A stretch of DNA of 54,464 bases from CAZCSJ01 sp964501445 (GCA_964501445.1 CAZCSJ010000002.1:1-54464), one strand, 5' to 3'; positions 16,533-24,678 are shown, counted from the stretch's first letter. The notes: generated by a model from the letters alone, not told the origin. Program-made: numbers and translations.

Positions 16533-17306
16533 ATGCCCCGCGATTTCTATAATTCAAAAATGTATCGCGAGAGACAATGTTTTTTGACAAAACAGAATTG
16601 GCTGCTTGGCAAGTTTGATGGCCTAAAAAAATGTATTACCGAGAAATGTGCTAATCTTTTATGTGATAAAGAATTTATTAAGACCCCTTCTGATCCAAAA
16701 AAATTCTGCTCAAAAAGTTGTGCAGTTGCCGTAAATAATAAAAGTAGAATACTTTCAGAGGGGACAAAAAGGAAAATCTCTGTTTCTTTGTTGGGGAAAA
16801 TGAGTCCTTTTAAGGGGATTATTAAAATTCCGCGCCTTATATTTCTTTGTCAGAATCTCAAATGCGGGAGAGAGATTGTATTCGAACGCTGGAAAACTAG
16901 AAAATATTGTAGTAATGCCTGCGCTATGAGTGTAATTGGCGGTCAGCCAACATCGCCCCGAGCAGCGCGTGCAAAGGCAGGGATACGAAGTGATCTTGGT
17001 GATATCTATTTCTACAGTCGTTGGGAAGCAAACTTTGCACGCCTATTAAATTCTTTGAGCATACAATGGAACTTTCAGCCGCGCACCTTTGATCTTATAA
17101 ACCAAAAATATACTCCTGATTTCTATCTTCCCAATCAAGATATATACGTTGAAATAAAAAATTTCTTATCGGATTTTTCCTATCAACGCGATAAAAGATT
17201 CCGAGAACTATATCCCGACATAAATCTCTATTTGCTTTTAAAAGAAGATTATCTTACTCTACAAGAACAATTTTCAGATAAAATTGAGAATTGGGAATAT
17301 AGTTAG
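16533..17306 (+). CDS. Putative zinc-finger PD-(D/E)XK endonuclease
   Basis: A 257-residue protein lying between tRNA-Thr and tRNA-Tyr, markedly AT-rich and therefore probably acquired. Two treble-clef-like zinc motifs are visible: C-x3-C-x3-C with FCSKSC (about residues 33-62), and C-x4-CGRE with YCSNAC (about 107-130). The C-terminal third has a nuclease-like pattern: RWEANFARLLNSL, YTPDFYLP and YVEIK (about 170-215), i.e. E, PD and ExK. This combination fits a free-standing homing or Vsr-like endonuclease. The start at 16533 avoids reading into the tRNA; ATG 16560 is an alternative. Target unknown. Confidence 0.65.
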   Translation: MPRDFYNSKMYRERQCFLTKQNWLLGKFDGLKKCITEKCANLLCDKEFIKTPSDPKKFCSKSCAVAVNNKSRILSEGTKRKISVSLLGKMSPFKGIIKIPRLIFLCQNLKCGREIVFERWKTRKYCSNACAMSVIGGQPTSPRAARAKAGIRSDLGDIYFYSRWEANFARLLNSLSIQWNFQPRTFDLINQKYTPDFYLPNQDIYVEIKNFLSDFSYQRDKRFRELYPDINLYLLLKEDYLTLQEQFSDKIENWEYS

Positions 17307-17315
17307 TTTATAAAT

Positions 17316-17398
17316 GGGCGCGTCGCATAGCGGCAATTGCACCACGCTGTAGACGTGGCGTCCTTTGGACTACGCAGGTTCGAGTCCTGCCGCGCCCA
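17316..17398 (+). tRNA. trnY: tRNA-Tyr (GUA)
   Basis: A class II tRNA: acceptor GGGCGCG/CGCGCCC, anticodon stem CCACG/CGTGG with loop CTGTAGA (anticodon GTA), a long variable arm around CGTCCTTTGGACTACG, and T-arm GCAGG-TTCGAGT-CCTGC. No CCA is encoded. Confidence 0.93.
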
Positions 17399-17431
17399 TT
17401 AGAGTATGAATAAGAAAGGAGAGACAGATAG

Positions 17432-17926
17432 ATGTCAAAGTTAGGGGTGATCCGGAGTACGGTCTTTCAAAATAGAAAAATTGTAGTTGTCCATATGGTC
17501 AATATGGTCTCTATACCCGAGAGAACGGGACAATGGAGTCATAGAGTTGAATTCATTCTCGCGCTCAGAGACCCGTTGTATGATCGGGAATCTCTCCAGA
17601 ATTTTTTTCTGGAACTGATCCGGTCATTCGGCTTTTCTCCTGTGCACAGGGATAATTTTATGAGTCGCAACTCGGCGTTGGAAGTCGGAAGAGCGTACTA
17701 CAATGAAATTATCGGGGAGGAAACAATTGAGAGGAAAATAATTCTGTTTGATCAAGAATTATTTTCCATCAAAGGCTTGAGAGACGGAGAAAAAGTTATC
17801 TGGAGGAAGCGGAAGCTGGAGAGACGGATTCTCGTTCGTCTGTATCCGGATGAGAATCTGGCGAAAGATGCAGCGAACGGCCTCTACGAGTGTCGTATTC
17901 CTTACTCGGTTTTGGGCATGGAATAA
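17432..17926 (+). CDS. Hypothetical protein
   Basis: A 164-residue soluble-looking protein with a clear ribosome site (AAAGGAGAG, 17413-17421). It is rich in charged residues; no membrane segment, repeats or catalytic motif stand out. The pattern of alternating beta strands and helices (KIVVVHMVNMV, HRVEFILALRDP, RKIILFDQELF, RILVRLYPDENLAKDAANGL) suggests a compact alpha/beta fold. It sits between tRNA-Tyr and the mraZ cluster and seems to be a single-gene unit. No function is proposed. Confidence 0.65.
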   Translation: MSKLGVIRSTVFQNRKIVVVHMVNMVSIPERTGQWSHRVEFILALRDPLYDRESLQNFFLELIRSFGFSPVHRDNFMSRNSALEVGRAYYNEIIGEETIERKIILFDQELFSIKGLRDGEKVIWRKRKLERRILVRLYPDENLAKDAANGLYECRIPYSVLGME

Positions 17927-18075
17927 ATCATGTTATCGCGACTAAGTGAACAAGCTGTGGAAATTCCATGGCTGTTTTTGTATATTTTGCCTTTCATACG
18001 CCACTTTTTAGTTTTTACTTTAAGTGGTACGCATCTATTGTATTTTGGATTTTGGTGGGATAAAATGAAATAAAA

Positions 18076-18125
18076 GTGGTGAATTGTGGAAAACCTTGTG
18101 GATAAGTAGCCACCCCTGTGAATAA
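18076..18125 (+). promoter_or_regulatory. MraZ-type GTGG repeats and DnaA-box-like sites upstream of mraZ
   Basis: GTGG occurs at 18076, 18086 and 18098, close to the spacing of MraZ operator repeats described for mraZ promoters. TGTGGATAA (18097-18105) and TGTGAATAA (18117-18125) each match the DnaA box (reverse complement TTATNCACA). Either or both could control the cluster. Confidence 0.5.
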
Positions 18126-18130
18126 CTCTC

Positions 18131-18565
18131 ATGCTCATAGGAGAATACCAACATACGCTTGATCCCAAGAAACGCCTCGCAATTCCTTCAAAATTAAGGA
18201 AAGAACTCGGGGAGCGGGCAATTCTCACACGGGGACTGAATAATTGTTTGTTTCTCTACCCGATAGCAACGTGGGAGAAATTGACGGAGAAATTGGCACA
18301 GCTTCCGATGGGGCAGGGCGACACGCGAAGTTTTCTGCGATTGCTTTTCTCCGGCGCGGTGGAAGTGGAATGCGACCAGCTCGGACGGATATTGATTCCT
18401 GATTATTTGAAAACATACGCAGGGCTCGGGCAGAAAGCGGCGATTGTCGGCGTGCATGACCGACTTGAGATTTGGGATGAGAAGCGGTGGGAGAGTTACA
18501 AAGCAGAGGTGGAGAAAAACACGGATATGATTGCGGAGAAATTGGGAGAGCTGGGACTATATTAA
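18131..18565 (+). CDS. mraZ: Transcriptional regulator MraZ
   Basis: A 144-residue protein with two tandem AbrB-like swapped-hairpin motifs. The first is MLIGEYQHTLDPKKRLAIPSKLR (residues 1-23), with a second DQLGRILIPDYLKTYAGL at about 80-97. MraZ is a ring-shaped DNA-binding protein that represses its own cell-wall/division cluster through GTGG-type repeats, and such repeats are seen just upstream. It begins the dcw-type cluster mraZ-rsmH-ftsL-ftsI-murF. Confidence 0.95.
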   Translation: MLIGEYQHTLDPKKRLAIPSKLRKELGERAILTRGLNNCLFLYPIATWEKLTEKLAQLPMGQGDTRSFLRLLFSGAVEVECDQLGRILIPDYLKTYAGLGQKAAIVGVHDRLEIWDEKRWESYKAEVEKNTDMIAEKLGELGLY

Positions 18566-18566
18566 A

Positions 18567-18670
18567 TTGACCTAATTACTCTAATTGACCTAATTGATCT
18601 AAAACTCCCGGATATTAGAAATTAGACATTGGGATTTGATTAGAATAATTAGAGCAATTAGATTAATTTA
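18567..18670. repeat. AT-rich imperfect inverted repeat between mraZ and rsmH
   Basis: AATTGACCTAATTACTCTAATTGACCTAATTGATCTAA on the left (with an internal direct repeat) is mirrored by TTAGAATAATTAGAGCAATTAGATTAATTTAG on the right. It fills the gap between the two genes. Confidence 0.55.
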
Positions 18671-18677
18671 GTAATTT

Positions 18678-19571
18678 GTGCATACATCGGTTTTGCTGAA
18701 TGAAGTTTTGGGAGTATTGAACCCTCGCCCCGGACAGATTTTTATAGACGCAACAGTAAACGGCGGAGGGCATGCGCGGGTGATTGCGGAAAAAGTAGGA
18801 GAGAAGGGCAAGGTGATAGGTATTGATTGGGATTGCGAACTGGTACGGGAATCAGGAATCAGGAATCAGGAATTAGGAATACGGAATACGACGTTTGTCT
18901 GCGATACGTATGTGAATATCGGAGCGATTGCAAGAAAGTTCCGAGTTGCGGGAAAAGTTGACGGAGTGCTCTTTGATCTCGGGTTCAGTTCGTATCACAC
19001 AGAGCGCTCAGGCAGGGGATTCACTTTTCTGAAAGATGAGCCGCTGGATATGCGGTATAACATCGAGGGTGGGGGGCTTACCGCAGAGACAATCGTGAAT
19101 AGCTGGGCGCAGGACGCGATTGAAGAGAGTATCCGCAGATTCGGAGAAGATCATTTTTCAAAAAAAATTGCGGCGGCGATTGTGGCGGCGCGGAAAGAAA
19201 AAAGGGTCACGCGCACCGCCGCCCTGGCTGATATCGTGAGGCGGGCGATTCCCGCACGTGCGCGCGGAAACAGAATTCACCCCGCCACGCGGACATTCCA
19301 GGCATTGCGGATCGCGGTAAATAAGGAGCTTGAAAATATTGAGGCGGGACTTGACGGAGCGTACACGGTTTTGAAAAAAGGAGGAGTCATTGCCGCGATT
19401 TCATTCCATTCGCTTGAAGACCGCATCGTGAAAGAAGCATTTCGCGCCTATGAGAAACGCGAGCGCGCAACACGTCTTACAAAAAAACCGATTATCGCAT
19501 CGTATCCGGAAGTAAGAGAAAATCCCCGCGCGCGGTCCGCAAAACTCCGGGCGCTCAAAAAAATAGAATAG
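18678..19571 (+). CDS. rsmH: 16S rRNA m4C1402 methyltransferase RsmH
   Basis: A 297-residue SAM-dependent methyltransferase that N4-methylates C1402 of 16S rRNA in the P site. It starts at GTG 18678 (MHTSVLLNEVL, the usual family start). Motifs seen are DATVNGGGHARVI (SAM binding, about residues 25-37), DGVLFDLGFSSYH and the C-terminal ISFHSLEDRIVK. At about residues 57-70 the sequence SGIRNQELGIRN comes from the tandem DNA repeat GAATCAG/GAATTAG (18850-18885), which resembles intergenic low-complexity DNA, as if a repeat expanded inside the gene. The frame is kept. Confidence 0.94.
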   Translation: MHTSVLLNEVLGVLNPRPGQIFIDATVNGGGHARVIAEKVGEKGKVIGIDWDCELVRESGIRNQELGIRNTTFVCDTYVNIGAIARKFRVAGKVDGVLFDLGFSSYHTERSGRGFTFLKDEPLDMRYNIEGGGLTAETIVNSWAQDAIEESIRRFGEDHFSKKIAAAIVAARKEKRVTRTAALADIVRRAIPARARGNRIHPATRTFQALRIAVNKELENIEAGLDGAYTVLKKGGVIAAISFHSLEDRIVKEAFRAYEKRERATRLTKKPIIASYPEVRENPRARSAKLRALKKIE

Positions 19572-19599
19572 AGTATGACCCCGTAATACAAATTTGACG

Positions 19600-19989
19600 A
19601 TGACAACGTTTATTCTCAACCAAAAGCAGATACTTGTAGAAAATCTCCGCGGGTCATGGGAGAGTATTGAGGCGCGATGCGCCGCCTTTCACTATCGCGA
19701 CCATGCCACGGCAGGGCTCGCGGCGCTCGCAGGACTTTCCCTTATTTCGTATGTGGTCGCGCTCTATTGGACATTCGGTCTTGGGGTGGGGATTGATGCG
19801 TTGAAAAAAGAGCGCGATGCAATTGAGCGCGTGATTGCGGCCGATATCGTCGTCCTCCAGCACAAACACACCCGCCTTGATCTTGAATATCCGGAGGTCA
19901 TCGGCGCAATGGAGCGCGTCTCGCAGATTCGGTATGTCGCGCCCGAGAATGTCGCGGTTGCCGCCCTTCCCGATACGCTTCTCCGGTGA
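19600..19989 (+). CDS. ftsL: FtsL-like division protein
   Basis: A 129-residue protein with one membrane segment (about residues 43-63) followed by a short helical, coiled-coil-prone region (about 68-105). Size, topology and position between rsmH and the transpeptidase gene match FtsL, a bitopic divisome protein. Sequence conservation in FtsL is too low to confirm by eye. ATG 19600 is taken; ATG 19594 is six bases earlier. Its stop overlaps the next start. Confidence 0.6.
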   Translation: MTTFILNQKQILVENLRGSWESIEARCAAFHYRDHATAGLAALAGLSLISYVVALYWTFGLGVGIDALKKERDAIERVIAADIVVLQHKHTRLDLEYPEVIGAMERVSQIRYVAPENVAVAALPDTLLR

Positions 19990-21728
19990 TGAGGGCTGCG
20001 GCGCGAACGAAAGGGGGCTTTGCCAAGACCTCTTCGGCGAGGATGACATGGGTCCTCCTCTTTTTTTATGCGTCGCTCGCACTCCTGTCGGGACGCTTGT
20101 TTTTTTTGCAGATTGTAAATCATGGGGAGTACCTCCGTCTTGCCGCAAAACAGTACCAGTCGGGTGCGGAGAGATCGGGTGAGCGCGGCACGATCTCTAT
20201 GCAAGAGAAAACAGGCGCGTTGGTCCCGCTCGCGTTCAATGGCATTGAGTATACGCTCGCGGTATCGCCTATGCGCGTGCGTGATCCGGACGCGGTTTCT
20301 GCCTTCGCTCAAGAGGCGTTCAATGTGCCGCCCGAGGAAATCCGGCAAAAAATGGCAAAGCGCGACGACCCCTATGAAGTGTTTGTGAAAAAGGTGGAGA
20401 GCGCGCGTAAAGAGGATCTCGCGTCCCGTCTCCCTGAAGGTCTCTTTTTTGAAGAGGAAAAACGCCGCGTCTATCCGCATGGGGCGTTCGCGGCGCACCT
20501 CGTTGGCTTTGTGAGTAAAGAAAATGAAGAGGAAATCGGCCGCTATGGCATTGAGCGTTTCTATGAAAATGAGCTTGCGGGCAAGACCAATTTTTTCAAA
20601 GGCGCCCAAAACTCAAGAGCATACTGGATTTCCCTTGGGAAAAAAATCGTGAATCCCCCAAAAAATGGTTCGGATGTGGTGCTCACGATTGACTACAATG
20701 TGCAGCTGAAAGCCGAAGAGGTGCTGCGGAAGGCGGCAGAGAAGTGGTCCGCGTCCTCCGCGATGATTCTCGTGGTTGAACCTGTGACCGGGAAAATCCG
20801 CGCACTTGCGGGTGTTCCCGCGTTTGATCCAAACGAGTTTTCAAAAGAAACGGATTTTTCCGTGTTTCTTGATAAAATCGTGGAAGCGCAGTACGAATTG
20901 GGTTCGGTGATGAAACCGTTGACCATGGCCGCGGGTCTGGAGGAGGGGAAAGTGCGGCCCACAACGACGTATGAAGATACGGGGGTTGTCCGATTCGGGG
21001 GATATACAATCCAAAATTTTGACCTCAAAGCCCACGGAGTGCAAACGATGTCGCAGGTGATTGAAAAGTCGCTCAATACCGGCGTGGTGTATGTCGCGCG
21101 ACTCATCGGCAAAGAGGCCCACCGGGAGTTTTTGCGCCGCTTCGGGCTTGGAGAAAAAACGGGCGTTGACCTGCCGGGCGAGCTTTCCGGCGACATCTCA
21201 AATCTTGAAGAGGGGCGGGATATTGATTTTGCAACCGCCGCGTTCGGGCAGGGAATTGCCGTAACTCCTCTGCAGACCGCAATGGCGATTGGGGCAATTG
21301 CCAATCACGGCATATTGATGAAACCCTATGTTGTGGAGCGCATCACCGAGGATTCCGGAAATGAAATGCGGCGGGAGCCCGAGACCGTGCGGCGCGTGAT
21401 TTCGGAAAAAACCGCCGAGGAACTCACAAAGATGCTTGTGGCAACCGTCAGGAATAGTTTTGAGAACAGGGCAAATGTGAAGGGGTATTTTGTTGCCGGA
21501 AAAACCGGCACCGCGCAAATCCCGCGCGAGGACGGCAAGGGATATTCGGATGACGTCATTCACACATTCGTCGGCTACGCGCCGGCCTTTGACCCGAAGT
21601 TTCTCGTGTATATCCAGTTAAATAAACCGAAAGGCAATCGATTCGCGGCAAACACCTTAACGCCGTTCTTTCACGATTTGGCAGAATATATGCTAAATTA
21701 CTATGAGATACCGCCGGACGAACGATGA
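19989..21728 (+). CDS. ftsI: Class B penicillin-binding protein (FtsI/PBP2-type transpeptidase)
   Basis: A 579-residue peptidoglycan transpeptidase anchored by an N-terminal membrane segment (about residues 20-40). The dimerisation domain follows, then the catalytic domain with all three penicillin-binding motifs: S-V-M-K in ELGSVMKPL (active-site Ser near residue 307), S-L-N in EKSLNTG (near 360) and KTGTAQ (near 507). It cross-links peptide stems at the septum, with the SEDS protein as partner. There is no C-terminal PASTA domain. ATG 19989 overlaps the ftsL-like stop; GTG 19986 is an alternative start. Confidence 0.92.
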   Translation: MRAAARTKGGFAKTSSARMTWVLLFFYASLALLSGRLFFLQIVNHGEYLRLAAKQYQSGAERSGERGTISMQEKTGALVPLAFNGIEYTLAVSPMRVRDPDAVSAFAQEAFNVPPEEIRQKMAKRDDPYEVFVKKVESARKEDLASRLPEGLFFEEEKRRVYPHGAFAAHLVGFVSKENEEEIGRYGIERFYENELAGKTNFFKGAQNSRAYWISLGKKIVNPPKNGSDVVLTIDYNVQLKAEEVLRKAAEKWSASSAMILVVEPVTGKIRALAGVPAFDPNEFSKETDFSVFLDKIVEAQYELGSVMKPLTMAAGLEEGKVRPTTTYEDTGVVRFGGYTIQNFDLKAHGVQTMSQVIEKSLNTGVVYVARLIGKEAHREFLRRFGLGEKTGVDLPGELSGDISNLEEGRDIDFATAAFGQGIAVTPLQTAMAIGAIANHGILMKPYVVERITEDSGNEMRREPETVRRVISEKTAEELTKMLVATVRNSFENRANVKGYFVAGKTGTAQIPREDGKGYSDDVIHTFVGYAPAFDPKFLVYIQLNKPKGNRFAANTLTPFFHDLAEYMLNYYEIPPDER

Positions 21729-21798
21729 ATCATGAAGTACGAATTAGGAATTATGGTTACGTCGTTTCCCTAATTCATAATTCTTGATTCTTAATTCC

Positions 21799-23088
21799 AT
21801 GAAATTTGTGTTACAAAAATTACTCGCATTTTTTGCTCGGAAAGTGATTAGCAAGTACCGCCCGATAGTAGTGGGTGTCACCGGCTCTGTCGGCAAAACC
21901 TCCACCAAGGAGGCGATTTTTGCGGTGCTGAAAAAAAGGTATCGCGTGGGGAAAAGCGAGAAGAGTTTGAATACGGAAATTGGGCTCCCGCTCGCGGTGC
22001 TTGGCGCGAAAAATCATTACCGCAGTATTTCGGGTTGGCTCGGGGAGCTTGCGGGTATCGCAAAGAAAATGATTTTTGGTTTTGACTGTCCGGATGTCTT
22101 GGTGTTTGAGATGGGCGTGCAGAAACCCGGCGACATGGAGTATCTCCTCTCCATCGTGCGGCCGCGGGTCGCGGTGGTAACCCAGATTGGCGATGTGCCG
22201 GTGCATGTGGAATATTTCAAAGACCCCGAAGAGTTGATTCAAGAGAAAGCAAAACTTGTTGCAGGGCTGCCCGATGACGGCCGCGCGGTTCTGTGTTACG
22301 ACGACGTGGCGGTGTATGGGATGCGCGAGCAGACGAACGTTCCGGTGATGACGTTTGGAACGGACCCGCACGCGAGTGTACGGATTACGGACTGTGAATT
22401 TCGGATTTTGAAAGATGCCGCGCGGGGCGATGTGCCGGATGGCATATCATTCAAAGCGGAGCACCAAGGGAGCATTGTGCCGGTTCGGCTCCACTCGGTT
22501 TTTGGCATGCCGCATGCGTATGCCGCAGGGGCCGCAATTGCCGTGGGGCTTTCCGTGGGGATGAATCTTGTGGAAATTTCCGAAGCCCTCGGAGAATATG
22601 TGGGCCCGCCCGGGCGGCTCCGGCTTCTTTCCGGGAACAAACGGTCGTTTATTTTGGACGACACATACAACGCTGCACCGGAATCCATGCGCGCCGCACT
22701 TGAAACTTTACGGGCGCTTCCGGGCAAAAGAAAAATTGCGGTGCTGGGCGATATGTCCGAACTCGGCCGCTATACCGAGCACGCGCATCGCGCGATTGGC
22801 GACCTTGCCGCTGGGTTCGTTGATGTGTTGGTATGCGTCGGCGCGCGGGCAAAGTTCATTGCCGATGAAGCAATTCAACGCGGAATGCTGCGGGAGCGTG
22901 TTTTAACGTTTGATGATTCGGTCTCCGCGGGCCGCGCACTTGACCCATTGATTCGTGAAGGCGATTTAATTTTGATAAAAGGCAGCCAGGTGATGCGGAT
23001 GGAAAAAGCAGTGCGTGAAATCATGGCACACCCCGAGAGCGCGCAAATACTTTTGGTGCGTCAGGATGAGTATTGGCGAGTACGCTAA
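21799..23088 (+). CDS. murF: UDP-N-acetylmuramoyl-tripeptide--D-alanyl-D-alanine ligase
   Basis: A 429-residue Mur ligase adding D-Ala-D-Ala to UDP-MurNAc-tripeptide, with ATP. The P-loop GVTGSVGKTSTKEAI is at about residues 26-40, the central domain contains FEMGVQKPGDMEYL (near 107), and the C-terminal domain has DDTYNAAPESMRAAL (near 287) and LGDMSELG. ATG 21799 is chosen because the upstream in-frame TTG lies in an inverted repeat. A short imperfect palindrome of GAATTAGGAATTATG type separates it from ftsI. It closes the cluster. Confidence 0.93.
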   Translation: MKFVLQKLLAFFARKVISKYRPIVVGVTGSVGKTSTKEAIFAVLKKRYRVGKSEKSLNTEIGLPLAVLGAKNHYRSISGWLGELAGIAKKMIFGFDCPDVLVFEMGVQKPGDMEYLLSIVRPRVAVVTQIGDVPVHVEYFKDPEELIQEKAKLVAGLPDDGRAVLCYDDVAVYGMREQTNVPVMTFGTDPHASVRITDCEFRILKDAARGDVPDGISFKAEHQGSIVPVRLHSVFGMPHAYAAGAAIAVGLSVGMNLVEISEALGEYVGPPGRLRLLSGNKRSFILDDTYNAAPESMRAALETLRALPGKRKIAVLGDMSELGRYTEHAHRAIGDLAAGFVDVLVCVGARAKFIADEAIQRGMLRERVLTFDDSVSAGRALDPLIREGDLILIKGSQVMRMEKAVREIMAHPESAQILLVRQDEYWRVR

Positions 23089-23094
23089 TGGGAT

Positions 23095-23163
23095 TGCTTC
23101 TTATTTTTATTCTGTATCCTCTCTGACGATCGTCAGTGGAGATGCAGAATAAAATAAAAAGCA
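23095..23163. repeat. Inverted repeat with GACGATCGTC core, copy 2
   Basis: TGCTTCTTATTTTTATTCTG on the left and CAGAATAAAATAAAAAGCA on the right flank GACGATCGTC (23125-23134). It follows the murF stop and could terminate transcription in both directions. Confidence 0.65.
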
Positions 23164-23216
23164 TTTATACTCGTTATTTGAAAAGACATGGGAATGCTGA
23201 TACGCTATTTTTGTCT

Positions 23217-23288
23217 GCTCCTATCGTCTATCGGCTAGGACGCCGCCCTCTCACGGCGGAAAGCAGGGTTCGATTCCCTGTAGGAGCG
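23217..23288 (+). tRNA. trnE: tRNA-Glu (CUC)
   Basis: A 72-base cloverleaf: acceptor GCTCCTA/TAGGAGC, anticodon stem CCGCC/GGCGG with loop CTCTCAC (anticodon CTC), and T-arm CAGGG-TTCGATT-CCCTG. A weak promoter (TTGAAA at 23178, TACGCT at 23201) precedes it. No CCA is encoded. Confidence 0.92.
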
Positions 23289-23308
23289 TAGAGAGAATAT
23301 CTATATTC

Positions 23309-23806
23309 ATGAGAGAGGAATTCAGAAAACATTTTGAGGGTAAAAATGATGTCTCGGAGATAATTCGGCTTTCTTCCGATGCTCGGTTTAGTACCAACCG
23401 GTTGATTCAGAACGCGGATCTGACAGTGGATAATAGAAGTCAGGAACTCACTCACTTGCTCAATAAATATTTCAGTCGTCGTATAGAGGGTGATGTGTAT
23501 GCTGGTCTTATAGCCATACCAAAGAAAAAAGAATTAATTGCTCAAAGGATTACTGATCTTAAAAATAGCGGTTTTGTTTTCGGTAATCTACTGCATTTAA
23601 TTACTTTTGCTTCTGTGAGGCTGGATATCCCTTCTGTGGGCGAGTGTATACTTGCACCAGGTGACTTGGTCCTTAATAAATATAATCAGGAGTACATGCC
23701 CGATCTTTCTAGATTTGAGCCAGACGGTAAGAGATTTCTCAGTATGTATCCGTCTGGAATGAATATATCGGCTCAAAGCGATTTAAAATTTTTGATCATC
23801 GAATAA
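23309..23806 (+). CDS. Hypothetical protein next to tRNA-Glu
   Basis: A 165-residue protein, AT-rich relative to its neighbours and starting 21 bases after tRNA-Glu, which suggests an acquired gene at a tRNA. No membrane segment, zinc motif or nuclease signature is seen. It is predicted mixed alpha/beta with LIQNADLTVDNRSQELTHLLNKYF and ASVRLDIPSVGECILAPGDLVL. No family recognised. Its end overlaps the region where the N-terminus of mpg should begin. Confidence 0.6.
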   Translation: MREEFRKHFEGKNDVSEIIRLSSDARFSTNRLIQNADLTVDNRSQELTHLLNKYFSRRIEGDVYAGLIAIPKKKELIAQRITDLKNSGFVFGNLLHLITFASVRLDIPSVGECILAPGDLVLNKYNQEYMPDLSRFEPDGKRFLSMYPSGMNISAQSDLKFLIIE

Positions 23807-23888
23807 AAATATAGAGAGAGGTTTATCTGCCCAATTTTTTAACCGTCCCACACTCCTCGTCGCCAAAGACCTCCTTGGCAAATTTTTA

Positions 23889-24455
23889 GTGCGAAAGATT
23901 CAAGGCAAAGAAATCGTTGGCATGATTACGGAAGTGGAGGCGTATGTCGGCCCGCGCGACCTCGCATCACACGCATCGCGCGGCAGAACGCCGCGCACCG
24001 AAGTCATGTTCGGCCCGCCAGGCCATTGGTATGTGTATCTCGTCTATGGGATGCACTATTGCCTCAATATCGTGACGGAGAAGGAGGGGTACCCTGCGGC
24101 TGTATTGATACGTTCAGTTTTCCCTACTTCTGTTCAGAGATTGCATATAGATGCTATAGCATCTATATGCAATGACGTGCGGCCACGTGAATCGTGTACA
24201 CGTCGCAAAACTTCGCTATCGAGAAATAATGTGACAACGGGGATAAGAGGGCCGGGGAGGGTGTGCAAGTATTTCAAAATAGATAAAACGCTCAATACCA
24301 AAAAAGCGGTCCGCCAGCCGGCGGAGAAAACCGGTCTCTGGATAGAAGATAGGGGAGTGCAGATCCCGTCCCGCCGCATCAAGCGCGGCCCCCGCATAGG
24401 CGTGGACTACGCAGACACATGGAAAGAGAAAAAGTGGCGGTTTTGGGTGGGATGA
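23889..24455 (+). CDS. mpg: 3-methyladenine DNA glycosylase (MPG/AAG family) with palindromic insert
   Basis: A base-excision repair enzyme removing alkylated purines. The signature GMITEVEAYVGPRDLASHASRGRTPRTEVMF (catalytic Glu, with YVYLVYGMHYCLNIV following) is clear, as is the later GIRGPGRVCK-x-FKI and IGVDYA. Family similarity extends upstream: FFNRPTLLVAKDLLGKFLVRK is encoded in the same frame from about 23835. There is no ATG, GTG or TTG upstream in that frame, so the annotated GTG 23889 likely misses about 20 residues. The true start may be non-standard (ATA 23811) or broken. A perfect 34-bp palindrome (24140-24173) is inserted in frame and encodes LHIDAIASICN, in a stretch 30-40 residues longer than usual. 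Confidence 0.82.
   Translation: MRKIQGKEIVGMITEVEAYVGPRDLASHASRGRTPRTEVMFGPPGHWYVYLVYGMHYCLNIVTEKEGYPAAVLIRSVFPTSVQRLHIDAIASICNDVRPRESCTRRKTSLSRNNVTTGIRGPGRVCKYFKIDKTLNTKKAVRQPAEKTGLWIEDRGVQIPSRRIKRGPRIGVDYADTWKEKKWRFWVG
24140..24173. repeat. ATTGCATATA palindrome, copy 3 (inside mpg)
   Basis: A perfect 34-bp palindrome with half-site ATTGCATATAGATGCTA. It is the same family as 7970-8003 and 8631-8680; the variable trinucleotides (GAT/ATC) differ but stay complementary. Confidence 0.9.
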
Positions 24456-24479
24456 GATGATGAAAATAAGGAAGGAGTG

Positions 24480-24517
24480 ATAGAAGAAAATGCTTTATAT
24501 AAAGCATTTTCTTCTAT
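24480..24517. repeat. Perfect 38-bp palindrome after mpg
   Basis: Half-site ATAGAAGAAAATGCTTTAT and its exact reverse complement join with no loop. It could act as a terminator for mpg, but the lack of loop resembles the other inserted palindromes here. Confidence 0.8.
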
Positions 24518-24533
24518 ATTGCAAAGAAAATAC

Positions 24534-24562
24534 TTGACAAGTCATAACTTTTGGTATATTAT
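24534..24562 (+). promoter_or_regulatory. Sigma-70-type promoter of a non-coding region
   Basis: TTGACA (24534-24539) and TATTAT (24557-24562) are 17 bases apart. No convincing gene starts within 700 bases. Confidence 0.75.
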
Positions 24563-24644
24563 AGCACCATAAGCTCAAAGTCGAGCGGGCAGCATTGAAA
24601 ACATAAGAATAGGAGAGAGCGGCTTTGCCGGGAGCCGTAATCCC

Positions 24645-24678
24645 CTAGTAGTAGAACCTTTGGTTCACTACGGGGCGA
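24645..24678. repeat. CCCCGTAGT hairpin repeat, copy 2
   Basis: CCTAGTAGTAGAACC, a short loop and GGTTCACTACGGGG form a hairpin related to those at 426-455 and 48340-48377. Confidence 0.65.
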
